Shown here in pieces: positions 1 through 9,465 of a DNA stretch of 64,000 bases. A program made the position numbers and the translations under genes. Every line of letters begins with the position of its first letter. Position 1 is the first letter of the stretch. The stretch lies in the NCBI RefSeq assembly GCF_022788695.1, contig NZ_CP085155.1, positions 372,001 to 436,000 on the forward strand, in the 5' to 3' direction. The notes under the pieces are model-generated. The model searched no databases. It was given only the letters and a program-made list of their open reading frames with translations, and had not been told where the DNA came from. The stretch is from Pseudosulfitobacter sp. DSM 107133. Its GTDB lineage: Bacteria > Pseudomonadota > Alphaproteobacteria > Rhodobacterales > Rhodobacteraceae.

Positions 1-1
1 G

Positions 2-526
2 ACCCCCGTAGCCTTTGCGCGCACCCGCGCCGCCCTGTCCGGGATTTTTGACACTGTGTGCGCCACAAGCGCAGCGCTGGATCATGCCCGTGGTCTGGCG
101 GTACTGGAAGAGGCACTGGCGCTCTATGTGCTGGAGGCCAGCGGGAAGGCAACAGAAGACAATCGCCCGATGACACGCGCCGACTGGAACTTGACCGACC
201 GCGCGCGATCCTATGTGCTGGACAACGCCGAAGACCAGCCGACGATTTACGATGTGTGCAGCCATGTCGGCGTAAGCCGCAGAAAGCTGCAAAACTGTTT
301 TAACGAAGCCTTTGATTGCAGCCCCGGTCAGTTCCTGCGCATCGTGCGACTGAACAAGGTGCGGCGCGACCTGCGGGTCATGTCAGACGCCAAGGTTTCT
401 GCGACCATTGGCGATGTCGCGGCGCGCTGGGGCTTTTGGCACTGGAGCCGTTTTGCAAATGACTATTCCCGTTTCTTCGGCGAACTGCCCTCCGAGACGC
501 TGCGCAAGGCTGCACAGCGTCATTAG
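2..526 (+). CDS. AraC-family transcriptional regulator, EutR-like C-terminal part (cut by the window's left edge)
   Basis: The reading frame is open from the first base of the window, so the N-terminal part lies outside. What remains is about 175 codons, most of it the AraC/XylS double helix-turn-helix DNA-binding domain. The segments VSRRKLQNCF (first helix-turn-helix) and DVAARWGFWHWSRFANDY followed by FFGELPSETL (second) are very like the ethanolamine regulator EutR as I remember it. No ethanolamine-lyase genes are visible downstream; the next genes are a convergent amidase and MFS pair. The inducer cannot be inferred because the sensor domain is missing. An internal GTG at 56 is not a convincing start, since coding sequence continues upstream of it. 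Confidence 0.85.
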   Translation, partial: TPVAFARTRAALSGIFDTVCATSAALDHARGLAVLEEALALYVLEASGKATEDNRPMTRADWNLTDRARSYVLDNAEDQPTIYDVCSHVGVSRRKLQNCFNEAFDCSPGQFLRIVRLNKVRRDLRVMSDAKVSATIGDVAARWGFWHWSRFANDYSRFFGELPSETLRKAAQRH

Positions 527-544
527 GGTCCGGATCCTGGAACG

Positions 545-554
545 CTTTCGAAAG
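545..554. repeat. 10-bp palindrome in the convergent gap between the AraC and amidase genes
   Basis: CTTTCGAAAG is a perfect palindrome in the 46-base gap between the stop codons of the two convergent genes. A weaker dyad around TCCGGA lies just before it. The gap may act as a two-way terminator, but there is no long GC-rich stem or T-run, so this is tentative. Confidence 0.25.
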
Positions 555-572
555 AACCTGCCGGAACCCCGC

Positions 573-2051
573 TCAGATCGCGCAGATTGGCGGCCTGCGA
601 CCGGCCCACGGCCGCGCCTCTTCCAACTGGGCGGCAAGCGCGAACAACAGTTCTTCCTGACCAAAGCCTGCGGCGAACTGTGTGCCGATGGGCAAACCTT
701 CGGGCGACCAGTGCAAAGGCACCGACATCGCAGGCTGTCCGCTGGCATTAAACAGCGGTGTCAGGGGCGAAAAGCTGTGGAAACAGGTCACAAGGTTCTT
801 GAAGCTGGCGCTGTCGTCCAGATCAAGCGCGCCGGTTTTGACTGGCGGTTTGGCCAGCGTAGGCATCAACAACACATCAACCCCGGACATCACATGCGCC
901 ATCTGCCGTCCGAATGCGTGTATCCAGTCGATCGAGGCCGCATAGGTAGCGCCCGAAATATCGCCCTTTTCGCGCAGGATGACCCGCGTGCGCGCTTCTA
1001 GCAGCTCCAGATCGGTGGGCTGGCCCGACATCATTGCCACCAGGTTGAGAAAGCTCTTGGTCTGGGCGCCGATGATGTTGAAAACATTGTGATAAAACTC
1101 CCATGCGTCGACAGGCAGGGCAATCGGCACAACTGTATGGCCCAGCTCTTCGCACAGTTTCGCGCTTTGGTTCACGGCCTCGATACATTCGGGATCGGTG
1201 GGCCATGGCGCAAGACCGTCCACCCGCCCGATACGCAGCGCCCTGGGCGGGGTCTGCGTGGCCGTCAAGAAACCGGCACCTTGCTGCGGGGCGGCATAGG
1301 GCGCGCCCGGTTCCATTCCCGCCGTTGCATCCAGAACCGCAGCGCTGTCGCGTACAGACAGGGTTATCACATGGTTGATGCCCATGCCGCCCCAGCCTTC
1401 TCCGACCATCGGGCCGATGGGCACGCGGCCACGGCTGGGTTTCAAACCGAACACGCCACAGCAAGAGGCCGGCACCCGAAGCGATCCACCGCCGTCATTG
1501 CCATGCGCAATGGGCAGCACCCGCGCCGCCACCAGCGCCGCAGCACCGCCGCTGGATCCGCCGGGCGTATGATCGGGCGACCAGGGGTTGCGGGTGATGC
1601 CGTGCAGCTTCGATTCCGTGGCAAAGGAGGTGCCAAATTCCGGCGATGCGGTTGTGCCCAATATCCCGAAACCGGCCTTGCGCATCCGCGCGATCAATGT
1701 GCCGTCAACCGGCGCGATGGCCGCGCGGCACAGCTCTGAACCGTTTGTCATCTTCACACCCTGAAGCGGCATGAACAGGTCCTTGATATAGGTCGGAACG
1801 CCCGCAAAAGGGGCGTTTTCTGCGTCGCCTGTCAGGGGCACATCTGCCGCTGCGCGCGCGCTGTCATACAGGGTTTCGCAGATTGCATTCAGTTTCGGGT
1901 TTACACGGCTGGCCCGTGCAATGACGTCCTCGACAGCCTCGCGCGGGCTGACCGACTTGTCCCGTATCATCCGTGCCAGATCCAGACCGTCGCGCCATTC
2001 GACGGTACTGTCTTTTTCCAATGTGTCGACGTTCTCTTGCTGCAAAGTCAT
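573..2051 (-). CDS. Amidase signature family hydrolase
   Basis: This is a 492-residue cytoplasmic protein of the amidase-signature family, whose members hydrolyse amide bonds with a Ser-cisSer-Lys triad. The first lysine is in YIKDLF, the glycine/serine-rich core reads [13 protein letters not shown], and the nucleophile region is [16 protein letters not shown], all in the usual order. I chose the ATG at 2051 because CTCC at 2058-2061 gives a GGAG ribosome site on the minus strand; an upstream start at 2084 would add 11 residues without a better site. It follows an MFS transporter gene by 78 bases on the same strand, suggesting import and hydrolysis of an amide-containing compound. The family is broad (GatA, nicotinamidase-like, aryl-acylamidases) and the substrate cannot be named. 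Confidence 0.88.
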   Translation of the reverse strand: MTLQQENVDTLEKDSTVEWRDGLDLARMIRDKSVSPREAVEDVIARASRVNPKLNAICETLYDSARAAADVPLTGDAENAPFAGVPTYIKDLFMPLQGVKMTNGSELCRAAIAPVDGTLIARMRKAGFGILGTTASPEFGTSFATESKLHGITRNPWSPDHTPGGSSGGAAALVAARVLPIAHGNDGGGSLRVPASCCGVFGLKPSRGRVPIGPMVGEGWGGMGINHVITLSVRDSAAVLDATAGMEPGAPYAAPQQGAGFLTATQTPPRALRIGRVDGLAPWPTDPECIEAVNQSAKLCEELGHTVVPIALPVDAWEFYHNVFNIIGAQTKSFLNLVAMMSGQPTDLELLEARTRVILREKGDISGATYAASIDWIHAFGRQMAHVMSGVDVLLMPTLAKPPVKTGALDLDDSASFKNLVTCFHSFSPLTPLFNASGQPAMSVPLHWSPEGLPIGTQFAAGFGQEELLFALAAQLEEARPWAGRRPPICAI

Positions 2052-2129
2052 GTAGAGCTCCAAATTTTTCAGACGTGCGGACACCGGGCCGCGTGCGGGG
2101 TTTTTGCGCGCGCGGCCCGAAGTGTGGCT

Positions 2130-3374
2130 TTAGATGTCTTGTGCTTGCTGTAGTGCTGCCTTGTCGCGGCCGCCGGTGATCAGCCAGATCACCCCGTAGA
2201 CAGCCAGCACCGCGCAAAAGGCGATGATTGCTGCCGGAATGCCTTTGGCGATCCCTGCCAGAACACCTATGATCAGCGGGCTGGAAAACTGCCCCAGATA
2301 CAGCGCCGAGGTGAACCCACCAACGCTGCGCGCCCGCAGCCGCTCGGGCAACCGTTCCAGCAAGGGGGCAAGCGCGTTGGGCACCAACATACCCGCGCCA
2401 ATGCCATGAATGGCAACCGCGATCAGCACCATGGTATAGCTTGTCGCATTCGCCAGCAGGTACAGCCCCACCGCATTCAGCGCCAGCAGAACAAAGTTGA
2501 CCCGCGCCAGACCCAGTTTGGCACGCGCCACGCGCCAGGCCAGTGACCCGACCAACGTGGCCAGAAGACCCCAGCCCGAGGCCAGCCCGATCATCGTGGT
2601 CGATGTGATCCCCATGGCAACCAGAAGCCCCGGCGACTGGATGGGCACCACAAAGGCCGAAACCATGCCGACAAAGACCAGCAGATAGGACGCGGCCAGC
2701 AAAACCTTGTTGCCGCCCCCCGACACCGCCGGCGCGCTGCGCGCGGCCTGCGTTTCTGGTTTTGCGCGCGTGGGTTCCCACAGCAGACGCACCATGAAGG
2801 GCACCAGCAACAGCGGCAACAGATACAGATAGAACGGAAGACGCCATGACGCTTCGCCCGCAGCCCCGCCGATCACAAAGAAAATCGCGCCGACCACACC
2901 GATGGTCACAACCTGACGGCCAATATAGCGTGTGCGTTCGGGCCCGTCCCAATAGTCACCGATCAGCGTGGTGCAACAGGTCATGATTGTCGCTTCGGCA
3001 CAGCCAAAGACCAGCCGGACCAGCAGGATCGCTTCAAGGCTGTGCAACTGGCTGGGCAGAAAGCCGAACAGCGCATACAGCAAAGTGGCCAATATCAGCA
3101 GCCATTTGCGCCCCGCCACATCGGCCAGCCAGCCCGCGACCGGCGCGAACAGGGCAATGGCCAGCGCGGGGGCCGCGACGACCAGCGGCACCATCGTGGC
3201 GATGTCCGGTGTGGTCGGGGCAAACTCGGCCGCGATTTTTGGCAGAACAGGGGCCACCATGACGGCCCCCATGATGGTCAGGCTGCTCCCCAAAAGGATA
3301 ATCGCGCCTTGTTTTGCTGTTGCGCGCGGTGCCGCGGAACCGGCTCCCGGAGCTGGATGTGTCTGTTTCAACAT
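2130..3374 (-). CDS. Major facilitator superfamily transporter
   Basis: This is a 414-residue integral membrane protein with about twelve hydrophobic segments. The loop between segments 2 and 3 carries an MFS motif A-like sequence, GWLADVAGRKWLLI. The start is placed at the ATG at 3374, six to seven bases after a GGGGGA ribosome site; a start at 3410 is possible but lacks a good site. It precedes the amidase gene on the same strand and probably imports or exports that enzyme's substrate or product. The order of charged loop motifs suggests the drug or aromatic-acid type of MFS rather than a sugar symporter, but substrate prediction from sequence alone is weak. Confidence 0.85.
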   Translation of the reverse strand: MLKQTHPAPGAGSAAPRATAKQGAIILLGSSLTIMGAVMVAPVLPKIAAEFAPTTPDIATMVPLVVAAPALAIALFAPVAGWLADVAGRKWLLILATLLYALFGFLPSQLHSLEAILLVRLVFGCAEATIMTCCTTLIGDYWDGPERTRYIGRQVVTIGVVGAIFFVIGGAAGEASWRLPFYLYLLPLLLVPFMVRLLWEPTRAKPETQAARSAPAVSGGGNKVLLAASYLLVFVGMVSAFVVPIQSPGLLVAMGITSTTMIGLASGWGLLATLVGSLAWRVARAKLGLARVNFVLLALNAVGLYLLANATSYTMVLIAVAIHGIGAGMLVPNALAPLLERLPERLRARSVGGFTSALYLGQFSSPLIIGVLAGIAKGIPAAIIAFCAVLAVYGVIWLITGGRDKAALQQAQDI

Positions 3375-3518
3375 TCGTGATCCCCCTGTTATTTTTATAG
3401 AGTGGGTCACGATAGACAGAGGATTGCGTTAGGCGTTATCCGATTTCGGCACGATCAGCGGGACGCGTGGAAACCTGTCCCGCCTGTACCCGTCTGCGCA
3501 GCCGCTTGGCCCCTTTGT

Positions 3519-4565
3519 TCAAGTGCCGGCAAAGCTGAGCTGAACCTTGACCGCGCCCGAGCGGTTGCCGGCGGCGTCAAAGGCTTCGATTGCGCGGTCC
3601 AGCGGGTAGGTTGCGGTGATGATCGGCCTCACATCAATGCGGCGCTGCGCGATCATGGCGACCGCATCGCCAAATTCGCCATCGAAGCGCTGGGTGCCGC
3701 AATAGGTGATTTCCTTGCCCACCAGCATGTTCAGCGGCACCGCCGTGTCGCCCGCAACACCGACCTGCACCAACCGTCCCTGCGGGCGCAGACAGGTGAT
3801 GGCCGATTTGATCGCAGGGGCGGCGGCCGAGCATTCAAATGCCACGTCAAAGGTGCCCTTGCCCGCGGCATAGACATCCAGACCGGTGCCGTTGGTGGCC
3901 ACATTGACGGTGCGGGTCGCGCCCATGCGGCGGGCGACGTCCAGCGTGAAATCCTGCAAGTCGGTCACCACCACTTCGGCAGCCCCAGCCTCGATCGCGA
4001 CGGCAGCGCAAAGCGCCCCGATGGGGCCGGCACCGGTGACCAGCACGCGCTGCCCCGTCAGATCGCCCGCGCGGTTGCGGGCGTGCAGACAGACGGCCAG
4101 CGGCTCGGCACAGGCGGCCTCGGCCAGACTGACGCCCGCAGCAACCGGCACGCATTGGCGCGCCTCGACAACGATGTGATCGCGAAACAGCCCCTGTTCG
4201 TGGGGCATCCGCATGGCCGACCCGTTAAAACGCATCTCAAGGCAATGAATCGGCAGCCCCTTTTGGCAAAATTCGCAGGTGCCGCAGGGACGGCTGGGAT
4301 TGATTGCCACCGGATCGCCCTTGGCCAGCCCGCTGACGCCCTGCCCCAGTGCCACCACGGTGCCCGAAGCTTCGTGCCCCAGGATGATCGGTTCGCGCAC
4401 GCGGATCGGGCCAAAGCCGCCGTGTTGGTAATAATGCAGATCCGACCCGCAGATGCCCCCCGCCGCAAGGGCCAGCAGCACCTCGCCCGGGCCGGGCTCG
4501 GCCACGGTGACGGTTTCAATGCGAATGTCGTTTTCACCATACAGGCGGCAAACTCGGGCTTCCAT
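3519..4565 (-). CDS. Zinc-dependent L-idonate/L-gulonate 5-dehydrogenase-like oxidoreductase
   Basis: This 348-residue medium-chain dehydrogenase carries catalytic zinc ligands at Cys39 (GGICGSDLHYY) and His64-Glu65 (LGHEASG). A structural zinc site is formed by four cysteines at 94, 97, 100 and 108. The Rossmann glycine motif GAGPIGALCAA follows. The N-terminal half resembles L-idonate 5-dehydrogenase (IdnD); the same branch includes L-gulonate 5-dehydrogenases that make D-fructuronate. It is the last gene of a GntR-TRAP operon divergent from uxuA and uxuB, so oxidation of L-gulonate to fructuronate, the UxuB substrate, fits the context best. The ATG at 4565 is preferred over the adjacent GTG because AGGAG then sits six bases upstream. 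Confidence 0.82.
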   Translation of the reverse strand: MEARVCRLYGENDIRIETVTVAEPGPGEVLLALAAGGICGSDLHYYQHGGFGPIRVREPIILGHEASGTVVALGQGVSGLAKGDPVAINPSRPCGTCEFCQKGLPIHCLEMRFNGSAMRMPHEQGLFRDHIVVEARQCVPVAAGVSLAEAACAEPLAVCLHARNRAGDLTGQRVLVTGAGPIGALCAAVAIEAGAAEVVVTDLQDFTLDVARRMGATRTVNVATNGTGLDVYAAGKGTFDVAFECSAAAPAIKSAITCLRPQGRLVQVGVAGDTAVPLNMLVGKEITYCGTQRFDGEFGDAVAMIAQRRIDVRPIITATYPLDRAIEAFDAAGNRSGAVKVQLSFAGT

Positions 4566-4574
4566 CACGGGCTC

Positions 4575-5852
4575 CTAGGGAATGAGGACCGACGGCAGCC
4601 AGGTGGCCAGCGCCGGAATATAGGTGACTGCAAACAACACAAGGATGTTGGTCAGCAAGAAGGGCATGATGGCCACGATCACCGGTGCCAGCGGCAACCG
4701 CGCGATGCCCGCGCAGACGAACAGGCAGACGCCGACAGGTGGCGTCGTCAGACCGATCATCAGGTTCAGCACGGCCACGGTGGCAAAATGCAGCGGATCA
4801 ATCCCCACCGCGTTCGACAACGCCAGCAGCGGCACGAACAGGATGATCAGCGCGGCGATGGTTTCCAGAAACATGCCGACGCACAGCAACAGGATGTTGA
4901 TCAGCAGCAGCACCAGAAACTTGTTGTCGGTGATCGACAGCACGCCGTTGGCTATGGCCTGGGGGATGCGTTCCGACACCAGAATCCAGCCGAACACATT
5001 GGCAAAGCCCACCAGCGCCAGAATGCCCGCCGCCGACACCGCGCTGTCCACGACGATGCGCGGCACAACACGGATAGGCAACTCGCGGTAGATGAAGGCC
5101 CCCACAAGAAAGGCATAGACACTGGCCACCACAGCCGTTTCGGTGGGCGTCGCCAGACCGGACAACAGCCCGTAGATAATCAGAAAGGTCATCGCCAGCG
5201 CCCAGGCCGCCCCGCCGAGCGAACGCAAGACTTCACCAAATCCTTGCCACGGCTGGTGCGGAAAGCCTTTGCGCACCGAGATGATGTAACAGGTGACCAT
5301 CATCGCCAGACCCATCAGAATGCCCGGAATGGCACCGGCCAGAAACATCTTGCCCACGGAAATGCCCGACAGCGCGCCGACGATAATCATCGGCACCGAA
5401 GGGGGAATAATCGGCCCCACGGTGGACGACGCGGCCGTGACCGCTGCCGAGAAATCCGCCGGATAACCTGCCTTTTTCATGCCCGGAATCATCACGCCGC
5501 CAATCGAGGCTGCATCGGCCACAGCCGTGCCGGTGATGCCGCCAAACAGCATGGACGCCGCGATATTGGTCAGGCCCAGCCCGCCCCTGATCCAGCCCAC
5601 CAGCGCATTGGCAAAGCGGATGATCCGGTTGGTGATCCCGCCCCGGTTCATCAGGTTGCCCGCAAGGATAAAACCGGGGATCGACAGCAGCACGAACACG
5701 TCCATGCCCGCATACATCTTTTGCGGCATCACCACGACGGGAATGCCCACATAGGCCAGATAGGCCAGCGACGAGAGGCCAAGTGTGATCGCCACGGGAA
5801 TGCCGACTGTCAGGCCAAAGACAAAGACAACAAGCAGGATTGTAACAGCCAC
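4575..5852 (-). CDS. TRAP transporter large permease, DctM family
   Basis: This 425-residue polytopic membrane protein is the large channel-forming subunit of a sodium-driven TRAP transporter. Typical DctM features are visible: a hydrophobic N-terminus (VAVTILLVVFVFGL), the segment MFLAGAIPGILMGL, and a C-terminal stretch LNLMIGLTTPPVGVCLFV. The start is a GTG at 5852 with GAGGA upstream, four bases after the small-permease stop; longer in-frame extensions read into the previous gene and look non-native. It lies between dctQ and the zinc dehydrogenase, all co-directional. Together with the binding protein at 6440-7411 it should import a sugar acid for the neighbouring enzymes. Confidence 0.93.
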   Translation of the reverse strand: MAVTILLVVFVFGLTVGIPVAITLGLSSLAYLAYVGIPVVVMPQKMYAGMDVFVLLSIPGFILAGNLMNRGGITNRIIRFANALVGWIRGGLGLTNIAASMLFGGITGTAVADAASIGGVMIPGMKKAGYPADFSAAVTAASSTVGPIIPPSVPMIIVGALSGISVGKMFLAGAIPGILMGLAMMVTCYIISVRKGFPHQPWQGFGEVLRSLGGAAWALAMTFLIIYGLLSGLATPTETAVVASVYAFLVGAFIYRELPIRVVPRIVVDSAVSAAGILALVGFANVFGWILVSERIPQAIANGVLSITDNKFLVLLLINILLLCVGMFLETIAALIILFVPLLALSNAVGIDPLHFATVAVLNLMIGLTTPPVGVCLFVCAGIARLPLAPVIVAIMPFLLTNILVLFAVTYIPALATWLPSVLIP

Positions 5853-5856
5853 GGGC

Positions 5857-6360
5857 CTATTCCTCTTCGGGTTTTTGGGGAGTGCCGTCTTCGGCACCGG
5901 CCAGCATGGCGATGCAGCGCAACACGGCAAACAGGGCAAGGCCGGCCAGCAGGACGAACATGGTCAAATGCACATAATCCATCCGCACACCCAGCGCGGG
6001 CGCGGTTTGCATACGCCCGATGCTGACGTATTTCCACGCAGGCATCAGCAGCACCAGCGCCAGACCGGCAGTCGCAGCCGCCGCGAAAAAACGCAGGAAT
6101 TTGGGCAATCCGCCGGGCAGGGATTCACTGACCACATCGACGTTCACCAGATCACCCGTGCGAAACGACAGCCCCGCGCCAAAGGCAATCATATACAGCA
6201 GCGCAAAACGGGTCAGTTCTTCGGTCCAGACCGGAGAGCTGCCGGTGAAACGGCCCACAACCTGCACCAGCACCGCCACCATCAGCACGGCAAAGGCGAT
6301 ACCGGCCCCCAGTCGGGCCAACACGGTGAGGATGCGGATAAGGGTTTCGGCGTGTCGCAT
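5857..6360 (-). CDS. TRAP transporter small permease, DctQ family
   Basis: This 167-residue protein has four hydrophobic segments and the family landmark WTEELTRFALLYMIAFGAG. It pairs with the DctM protein encoded immediately downstream to form the membrane part of the TRAP transporter. The start is placed at the ATG at 6360, nine bases after GGAG; a start 14 codons upstream would reach towards the stem-loop that follows the binding-protein gene. The short gaps within the operon suggest translational coupling with dctM. Confidence 0.9.
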   Translation of the reverse strand: MRHAETLIRILTVLARLGAGIAFAVLMVAVLVQVVGRFTGSSPVWTEELTRFALLYMIAFGAGLSFRTGDLVNVDVVSESLPGGLPKFLRFFAAAATAGLALVLLMPAWKYVSIGRMQTAPALGVRMDYVHLTMFVLLAGLALFAVLRCIAMLAGAEDGTPQKPEEE

Positions 6361-6388
6361 GGCGCAGCGCTCCAGAAGGGAAATGGGG

Positions 6389-6418
6389 AACCGGCGCAGC
6401 AAGGGTGCCGCGCCGGTT
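6389..6418 (-). terminator. Intercistronic stem-loop after the TRAP binding-protein gene
   Basis: AACCGGCGC at 6389-6397 pairs perfectly with GCGCCGGTT at 6410-6418 around a 12-base loop. It lies between the dctP stop codon (6440) and the dctQ start (6360). No T-run follows, so it is more likely an attenuating or mRNA-protecting hairpin that keeps binding-protein transcripts in excess than a full terminator. Confidence 0.6.
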
Positions 6419-6439
6419 GGTCGTGTCAGGCAGCGCGCC

Positions 6440-7411
6440 TTAGTTGGCGAACAGAGCTTCGACAGTCGGGCGGATCTCGTCGCTGACGTTTTTCAGCACC
6501 GCGTCTTTTGCAGCGGCGGCAAAGGCCGGGCCGTCCACTTCGATAAAGGTCATGCCGTTGGCCTCCAGATAGGCGCGGTCGTCGGCAAGGCTGGCTTCGA
6601 ACAGCTCACGCTCATAGGCCTGGGCGCGCGCTGCGGCTTCCATGACAGCGGCCTGATCGTCGGCGCTCAGTTTCTGCCATGTGCTTTCGGCAATGGTCAG
6701 ATAGATCCACGACCGCACATGTTCTGTCAGGTTCACATGGCTTTGCACTTCGTTAAAGCTGGCCGAGCGGATCAGCGCCAGCGGGTTTTCCTGTGCTTCG
6801 ATGGTGCCGTTTTGCAGCGAGGTGAAGACCTCGGAGAACGCCATCGGGCCGGGGGCTGCACCAAGCGCCGACCATACGTCGATGAACAGCGGCACGTTCG
6901 GCACCCGCATTTTCAACCCGTTGAGATCGGCAGGTGACGCAATCGGGCGGTTCGATGTCAGGTTGCGCGGACCGCGTGCGAAATAGGCAATGGGACGGAT
7001 TTGCGCCTTTTCGACAATCTGCGCTTCAATCTGGTCACCGATCTCGCCCGAGGCGACTTCGTCCATATGTTCGATGGATTTATAGGCATAGGGAACCGCC
7101 AGCAGGGCCGCCATCGGCGCCCAGTTTTGCAGGCTTTCGCCGGTGATGGTCATGTCGACCGTGCCCAGCTGCATGCCGTTGATCAGGTCGATTTCCTTGC
7201 CCAGCGACTCGTTGGGGAACACTTCGACCACGATGCGCCCATCGGTCAGTGCGGCCAACTCTTCGCCGAACTTGACCGAGGCCAGATGCCACGGGTTGTC
7301 TTCGTTGGCCAAGTGGCCCAGCTTCAGGGTCATGTCCTGCGCAAAGGCAGGCATGGCTGTCAGCGCTGCGATGGCTGCGGCCAGCATCGGGTTTTTCCAG
7401 TTGAATGTCAT
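6440..7411 (-). CDS. TRAP transporter substrate-binding protein, DctP family
   Basis: This 323-residue periplasmic protein begins with a signal peptide ending near AMPAFAQD. The mature part has the DctP pattern LKLGHLANEDNPWHLASVKFGEEL. The conserved substrate-carboxylate arginine is probably in the GLKMRVPNVPLFIDVW segment, as in other family members. The start at 7411 has an excellent AGGAGG site at 7420-7426, and its ATG overlaps the stop codon of the upstream GntR gene. It delivers substrate to the DctQ/DctM permease encoded next. The adjacent uxuA, uxuB and 5-dehydrogenase genes suggest a hexuronate or aldonate such as glucuronate, mannonate or gulonate. Confidence 0.92.
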   Translation of the reverse strand: MTFNWKNPMLAAAIAALTAMPAFAQDMTLKLGHLANEDNPWHLASVKFGEELAALTDGRIVVEVFPNESLGKEIDLINGMQLGTVDMTITGESLQNWAPMAALLAVPYAYKSIEHMDEVASGEIGDQIEAQIVEKAQIRPIAYFARGPRNLTSNRPIASPADLNGLKMRVPNVPLFIDVWSALGAAPGPMAFSEVFTSLQNGTIEAQENPLALIRSASFNEVQSHVNLTEHVRSWIYLTIAESTWQKLSADDQAAVMEAAARAQAYERELFEASLADDRAYLEANGMTFIEVDGPAFAAAAKDAVLKNVSDEIRPTVEALFAN

Positions 7412-8154
7412 TGGGTGTCTCCTCCTAGGATGGGTGCATTGACCGGCATGGGGATTTCCCCGTCCGGCAATTCGAAAAAATCGGGGTTCGCGGCAAGAAT
7501 GCGCGGCAGGTCGCTTAGGACTTCGCGCAAATGGCCGCGAATGGCTGCGTTGGCGGCGGGCATGTCGCCGCCTTCGATGCTGTCGACGATGGCGGCATGT
7601 TGGGCCACCAGCTTTTCCGCCGGAAACTGGCCCAGCGACAGGAACCGCACACGGTCCATCTGGGATTTCAGCCCTTCGATCCGCCGCCACGCGCCACGCT
7701 TGCCTGCGGCATCCGCCAGCGTCCGGTGAAAGCGTTCGTCAAGCTCGATAAAATCGGTTGGCTTGTTGCGGGCCACGGCTTTTTGCGCCGCGAGCTGCGC
7801 ACGCAACTCGCGGATCAGCGCAGCGTCGGGGGTGGTGGCGAGAATGGCGACGATATCCGCTTCGATTGCCTCGCGCAGGAACCGCGCATTCAGCACATCG
7901 GTATAGTTGATCTTGGTGATGACGGTGCCGCGCTGGGGCAGGATCGCCAACAAGCCCTCACCCGCCAGCCGGATAAACGCCTCGCGCACAGGTTGGCGGC
8001 TGACATCGCAGGATTTGGCAATTTCGCTTTCTGAAATGCGCTCACCGGCGGTGAATTGATTGCGAATGATCGCGTCACGCAGATGGGCATAGATCTGCGG
8101 CGCAATCGGCGCGGATACATCCAGCGTTACGGCTCTATAGCGGTCTGCTTGCAT
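7408..8154 (-). CDS. GntR-family transcriptional regulator with FCD domain
   Basis: This 248-residue regulator has an N-terminal winged helix (residues about 15-75: HLRDAIIRNQFTAGERISESEIA, then SRQPVREAFIRL) and a C-terminal all-helical FCD ligand domain with the metal-binding pattern LDERFHRTLADAAG. FCD regulators of this kind usually respond to sugar acids or organic acids; UxuR and ExuR are examples. It is the first gene of the TRAP operon, sharing an ATGA overlap with dctP, and is divergent from uxuA. It is therefore the likely repressor of both transcription units. The 102-base divergent region holds candidate operator repeats. Confidence 0.9.
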   Translation of the reverse strand: MQADRYRAVTLDVSAPIAPQIYAHLRDAIIRNQFTAGERISESEIAKSCDVSRQPVREAFIRLAGEGLLAILPQRGTVITKINYTDVLNARFLREAIEADIVAILATTPDAALIRELRAQLAAQKAVARNKPTDFIELDERFHRTLADAAGKRGAWRRIEGLKSQMDRVRFLSLGQFPAEKLVAQHAAIVDSIEGGDMPAANAAIRGHLREVLSDLPRILAANPDFFELPDGEIPMPVNAPILGGDTQ

Positions 8155-8174
8155 GATTCGCTCTCCTCCCGTCC

Positions 8175-8214
8175 TTCAACTACCATACTTCCATACTAGT
8201 CAGCAATTGTTGAA
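8175..8214. promoter_or_regulatory. Divergent promoter region with repeats, candidate GntR operator
   Basis: Between the GntR start (8154) and uxuA (8257) lie two copies of CCATACT eight bases apart (8183-8189 and 8191-8197). They are flanked by an inverted pair TTCAAC (8175-8180) and GTTGAA (8209-8214). These are plausible contact sites for the divergently encoded GntR protein, but no clear consensus is recognised. Confidence 0.3.
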
Positions 8215-8256
8215 GCTGATAAGGTTCCACCAACGACGACTCGGAGGGATTCCCAG

Positions 8257-9465
8257 ATGAAGCAGACTTGGCGATGGTTCGGCCCGCGCGACATGGTTTC
8301 AATTGACGACACGCTGCAAGCGGGGGTTCAGGGCATTGTCTCGGCCTTGCACCATATTCCGACCGGTGCCGTCTGGACGCCCGAAGACATCGCACAGCGC
8401 CAGCGCGAGATTGCGACCATGAAAGACGGCAGCGCGTCGGGGCTGGCCTGGGATGTGGTCGAAAGCCTGCCGGTGTCCGAGGACATCAAGAAACAGCAGG
8501 GCAACTGGCGCGCCCATGTTGCCAATTACATCACCAGCATGAAAAATCTGGCTGCTGCCGGTATCGAAGTGATCTGCTATAACTTTATGCCGGTGCTGGA
8601 CTGGACCCGCACCGATCTGGCGTGGCCTTTGCCCACAGGTGCCACCTGCATGCGCTTCGACCTTGCCGATTTTGCGGCCTTTGATCTGCATATTCTGGCC
8701 CGACCGGGGGCTGTGGACGACTTTGACGCCACCCTGAAGGAAGAAGCCGCCCGCCGCTTTGCCGCGATGAGCGAGGCACGCAAGGTCCAGTTGGCCGAAA
8801 ATGTGGTGTTCGGCCTGCCGGGTGCCGCCGAGAATTTCTCGCTTGAGGATGTGCGTGCGCATCTGGCCGAATACGACTGCATTTCCGAGGATCGCTTGCG
8901 CCAGAACCTGCTGGATTTCCTGACCGAGATTATCCCGACCGCCGAACGGCTGGGTCTGCGGCTGTGCTGCCATCCAGACGATCCACCCGTGCCCCTGCTG
9001 GGTCTGCCCCGCATCATGTCGACCGAGGCGCATTACAAGGCGCTGGTGGACGGCGTCGACAGCCCGGCCAATGGCATCACCCTGTGCTCCGGCTCGCTGG
9101 GCGCGCGGCCCGACAACGACCTGCCGGGGATGATGGAACGTTTGGGCGACCGCGTGCATTTTCTGCACCTGCGCAATGTCACCCGCGAAACCGACGATCT
9201 GCGCGGGTCTTTCCACGAGGCCGAGCATCTGGGCGGCGATACCGACATGGTCGCCCTGATCGAAGCCGCCCTGCGCGAAGAAGCCCGCCGCCGTGCCGCA
9301 GGCCGCGCGGATTGGTCTATCCCCTTCCGCCCTGACCACGGGCAGGACATTCTGGACGACCACGGGCGCAAGGCGCAGCCCGGCTATCCGCTGATCGGAC
9401 GGCTGAAGGGGCTGGCCGAATTGCGCGGCATCGTTGCAGCGCTTGAACCACGGGTCCGCGTATGA
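8257..9465 (+). CDS. uxuA: D-mannonate dehydratase
   Basis: This 402-residue enzyme converts D-mannonate to 2-keto-3-deoxy-D-gluconate in hexuronate catabolism. The N-terminus MKQTWRWFGPRDMVSI and the segment GVQGIVSALHHIPTG are family landmarks. Metal-site stretches include CCHPDDPP and the later FRPDHGQ near the C-terminus. The length is typical of bacterial UxuA. The ribosome site GGAGG lies shortly before the ATG. Its last four bases overlap the start of uxuB, so the two are translationally coupled. The 2-keto-3-deoxygluconate kinase and aldolase needed further down are not in the window. Confidence 0.95.
   Translation: MKQTWRWFGPRDMVSIDDTLQAGVQGIVSALHHIPTGAVWTPEDIAQRQREIATMKDGSASGLAWDVVESLPVSEDIKKQQGNWRAHVANYITSMKNLAAAGIEVICYNFMPVLDWTRTDLAWPLPTGATCMRFDLADFAAFDLHILARPGAVDDFDATLKEEAARRFAAMSEARKVQLAENVVFGLPGAAENFSLEDVRAHLAEYDCISEDRLRQNLLDFLTEIIPTAERLGLRLCCHPDDPPVPLLGLPRIMSTEAHYKALVDGVDSPANGITLCSGSLGARPDNDLPGMMERLGDRVHFLHLRNVTRETDDLRGSFHEAEHLGGDTDMVALIEAALREEARRRAAGRADWSIPFRPDHGQDILDDHGRKAQPGYPLIGRLKGLAELRGIVAALEPRVRV

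Noticed and set aside
3402..6026. An 874-codon open frame on the plus strand
   Set aside because: It lies opposite the TRAP permease and dehydrogenase genes, is extremely rich in His, Gln and Arg, and has no domain; it is an antisense artefact of GC-rich coding DNA.
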